From: Oscillospiraceae bacterium
Lineage (GTDB): Bacteria > Bacillota > Clostridia > Oscillospirales > Ruminococcaceae
Direction of reading: 5' to 3'
Assembly (NCBI GenBank): GCA_017848155.1
Contig: JAGAKC010000022.1
Location: 1 to 8,726, forward strand
Length of the DNA stretch: 8,726 bases
Shown: positions 7,095-8,726 of the stretch, one piece after another
How the letters are laid out: every line of letters begins with the position of its first letter
How positions within the stretch are numbered: position 1 is the stretch's first letter
Position numbers and translations under genes: made by a program
The notes under the pieces: generated by a model
Told to the model about the DNA's origin: nothing
The model's database searches: none
What the model saw: the letters and a program-made list of their open reading frames with translations, nothing else

Positions 7095-8183
7095 TTATCC
7101 GAACATTTTAGGCAGTCCATTATACATTACATTCAGCACTGTGACTTTGTCATGACCTCCGCCCTCGTGCAGACAGTGCCAGAAGTTTCCGTCAGCAAAG
7201 TTATCGCAGTGGATAAATGTGTCGCTTAGCGCTTTCATGGCCTCTACCTGTGGCTCAAGATTTGGCTTTGCCATATCACTGCCGCCGCAGCCTGTGAAGA
7301 TGTAGAAATCCTCAGCTGTAAGACCGCTGTTCTTTACAGCGTCCGCAAGGTGCTGCGCTGTTTCAGTCGGACGGCTTCCGCCTGCTGTGCCGCCAAGCGC
7401 CCAGCAATCACCGCTTACAGGCATATAGTAGGCAATGGAATCAAGTCTGTTTTCAAATGTCGCCCAAGTGGTAACTGCACCCATCGAAAAACCGCCGAAT
7501 GCCCTGTGCAGTCTTGACGCTCTGATGCCCTCGGGCGTGACATCCTCTGCGTAGGTATGATACTTGCTCTCAAAAGCAGGGATAAGGTCATTCATCAGCT
7601 CGTGGTGGAAGTTAAGGCAGTTCTGTGTATCATCCGAACGATACTCGGTATAGTACGATACAAAGCAGATAATCGCAGGCTCCATTTCGCCGTTGGCTAT
7701 CATGTAGTCGAACATATATGAAAACTGGCTTTTCTGACCCTCGCCGTTCAGAAACCATTCCGGCGAATCGCTGCCGCCATGCATGAAGTACATCACATTG
7801 TAGCGTGTTTCGGTATCATTTTCGTCATAGCCTGCGGGGAGATATGCCAGTGCATATTTCTGATATAAGGTATCACCGCCGCCGACATTATCTTTGGTAT
7901 CATAGGTGAACCTGACTACTGTTCCCCGTTCTGTTATCTCTGCATTACGATATTCGGGGTCGAGTGCTTTGTATGTGTTGTCGGGGTATATCCTTTCGGG
8001 TACTATCTCGACCGCCTCCTCTGTTATATCCGCCTCTGCGGTGGCTGATGCTGTTGATCCTATTGTCGATCCTGTTGCAGATGTCCGGTCTTTGATATCA
8101 TCCGCACCATTTTCCGTGTTTCCTGTGCAGCCTGTCAGTAACAACACAGCTCCCAGAAAGGCTGTTGTTATCTTTGCTTTCAT
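7095..8183 (-). CDS. Secreted alpha/beta-hydrolase esterase (CE1/esterase D-like), lipoprotein
   Basis: A 362-residue surface esterase. The signal peptide ends in LLTGC, with Cys19 as the lipid-bearing residue, and a Ser/Thr/Ala-rich linker covers about 20-60. The hydrolase domain shows MYFMHGG (131-137, likely oxyanion region) and GFSMG (231-235) with nucleophile Ser233. Asp303 in GCGGSD and His344 in GGGHD are likely to complete the triad. This layout is that of feruloyl and acetyl esterases of the CE1 type. I chose ATG 8183 because AGGAGG then lies 8 bases upstream. The in-frame ATG at 8189 would leave only about 2 bases, which is too close. Being upstream of a GH26 mannanase in the same operon, it may remove acetyl groups from mannan. 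Feruloyl ester cleavage is the main alternative. Confidence 0.88.
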   Translation of the reverse strand: MKAKITTAFLGAVLLLTGCTGNTENGADDIKDRTSATGSTIGSTASATAEADITEEAVEIVPERIYPDNTYKALDPEYRNAEITERGTVVRFTYDTKDNVGGGDTLYQKYALAYLPAGYDENDTETRYNVMYFMHGGSDSPEWFLNGEGQKSQFSYMFDYMIANGEMEPAIICFVSYYTEYRSDDTQNCLNFHHELMNDLIPAFESKYHTYAEDVTPEGIRASRLHRAFGGFSMGAVTTWATFENRLDSIAYYMPVSGDCWALGGTAGGSRPTETAQHLADAVKNSGLTAEDFYIFTGCGGSDMAKPNLEPQVEAMKALSDTFIHCDNFADGNFWHCLHEGGGHDKVTVLNVMYNGLPKMFG

Positions 8184-8206
8184 GGGCATTACCTCCTGTT
8201 GATTGA

Positions 8207-8236
8207 ATTATACACCCATGATCATACATTTGGCAA
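8207..8236 (-). promoter_or_regulatory. Promoter of the esterase/mannanase operon
   Basis: On the minus strand, TTGCCA (8231-8236) and TATAAT (8207-8212) are separated by 18 bases. The predicted transcript starts near 8200, giving a short leader of about 17 bases that begins close to the AGGAGGT ribosome binding site (8191-8197). Confidence 0.65.
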
Positions 8237-8256
8237 TGCAATATAATACTAAAATA

Positions 8257-8268
8257 ATGATATATCAT
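8257..8268. repeat. 12-base perfect palindrome in the divergent intergenic region
   Basis: ATGATATATCAT reads the same on both strands and is followed by a further ATCAT half (8269-8273, after a one-base overlap region). It sits between the two divergent promoters, about 20 bases upstream of the esterase -35. It could be an operator, but the region is A/T-rich and short palindromes are expected there by chance. Confidence 0.3.
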
Positions 8269-8309
8269 ATCATAATCACCGCAAAATACTGAAATACCGC
8301 TGTTTGGGA

Positions 8310-8338
8310 TTGCTTTTTAAATCAATGTATGCTATCAT
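8310..8338 (+). promoter_or_regulatory. Possible promoter of the divergent sensor gene
   Basis: TTGCTT (8310-8315) and TATCAT (8333-8338) are 17 bases apart on the plus strand, with four of six and five of six matches to consensus. The transcript would start near 8345, directly at the GAGGTGA ribosome binding site (8346-8352), so the leader would be very short. Confidence 0.4.
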
Positions 8339-8357
8339 TAAGTGTGAGGTGACAGCT

Positions 8358-8726
8358 ATGACAAGAGGAAGGATAGCGGTGCTTATGCCCGCCGTATACG
8401 ACGAGCTTGACAAGGAGCTTCTTTCGGGAATACATACATCCGCTGCTGTGATCGGTTTCGACACACTGGTGTTTACAGCTGTATCAGCTGAAAACGACGA
8501 GGACTACACAAGGGGCGAAAACAACATTTATGAGCTGCCGTTTCTGACAGACATAGACGGTATCATACTTGTGCCCGACCGTTTCAAGGATAAAGCACTG
8601 AAAAAAGATATCGTAAAGCGTATCGAAAATAGTGGGCTGCCATGCGTTGCTGTAAAAGAAGATACAGGTAAGATACAAGGTGTATTTTTAGACCAAAGCA
8701 AGAGCATATATGATATCACCGAGCAC
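8358..8726 (+). CDS. LacI-like periplasmic-binding-fold sensor protein, N-terminal part (cut by window edge)
   Basis: The frame is open from ATG 8358 to the window end (123 codons). GAGGTGA at 8346-8352 gives a ribosome binding site 5 bases before the ATG. The protein begins MTRGRIAVLMPAVYDELDKE and continues with LLSGIHTSAAVIGFDTLVFT, then has DIDGIILVPD. This is the beta-alpha-beta pattern of the sugar-sensing domain of LacI-family repressors (type 1 periplasmic-binding fold). It starts directly at that domain: no helix-turn-helix and no signal peptide precede it, so it is probably a cytoplasmic sensor. In Clostridia such N-terminal domains are often joined to a C-terminal GGDEF or kinase-like output domain, which would lie beyond the window. 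An in-frame ATG at 8325 lacks a ribosome binding site and would lie within the predicted promoter. Control of the mannanase operon is possible but unproven. Confidence 0.8.
   Translation, partial: MTRGRIAVLMPAVYDELDKELLSGIHTSAAVIGFDTLVFTAVSAENDEDYTRGENNIYELPFLTDIDGIILVPDRFKDKALKKDIVKRIENSGLPCVAVKEDTGKIQGVFLDQSKSIYDITEH

Noticed and set aside
8276..8719. Short minus-strand open frames at the right end
   Set aside because: They lie opposite the plus-strand sensor frame, which has a clear ribosome binding site and a recognisable fold.
1..8726. CRISPR array, tRNA, rRNA, transposase or integrase
   Set aside because: I looked for regular repeats with spacers, cloverleaf-like segments and transposase motifs and saw none. 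The only repeats are the short ones listed.

Overview
The window looks like chromosomal DNA of a low-to-moderate GC, fibre-degrading Firmicute, most likely a Ruminococcus-type gut or rumen bacterium. This rests on strong AGGAGG-like ribosome binding sites, consensus sigma-A promoters, a secreted lipoprotein hemicellulase pair with Ser/Thr-rich linkers, and the general style of the proteins. The genus is an inference; there is no rRNA to confirm it.

All genes are on the minus strand except the last. From left to right: (1) positions 1-1370 hold an ABC exporter operon with its promoter, an ATPase of the DrrA type, and the first 131 codons of an ABC-2 permease joined by a 4-base ATGA overlap. 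(2) Positions 1440-1530 are a non-coding stretch with four copies of a GTTACC/GGTAAC motif. (3) Positions 1556-5600 look like a single transcription unit read leftwards. It starts at a perfect TTGACA-17-TATAAT promoter and passes through a 1042-residue PLD-nuclease/SF2-helicase/DUF3427-like protein and a MutT-like Nudix hydrolase. It then enters a small helix-turn-helix gene broken by one missing base and ends at a hairpin that overlaps that gene's stop codon. (4) Positions 5650-5905 hold a decayed second copy of the same helix-turn-helix gene, on the far side of the helicase. The helicase/Nudix cassette is therefore bracketed by two related regulators, both damaged. (5) Positions 5965-8236 hold a two-gene lipoprotein operon, an alpha/beta-hydrolase esterase followed by a GH26 endo-mannanase, with a promoter and a hairpin at its ends. 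(6) From 8358 to the right edge runs a divergent gene that encodes a LacI-like ligand-binding domain with no DNA-binding domain in front of it; it is cut off by the window.

The mannanase and esterase probably act together at the cell surface: one cuts the mannan backbone and the other removes ester groups that block it. The divergent sensor may respond to a sugar, but nothing shows that it controls this operon. The most interesting part is the helicase/Nudix cassette. It pairs a nuclease-helicase with a nucleotide-hydrolysing enzyme in an accessory-looking setting, which suits either DNA repair or phage defence. The sequence alone does not decide between these.
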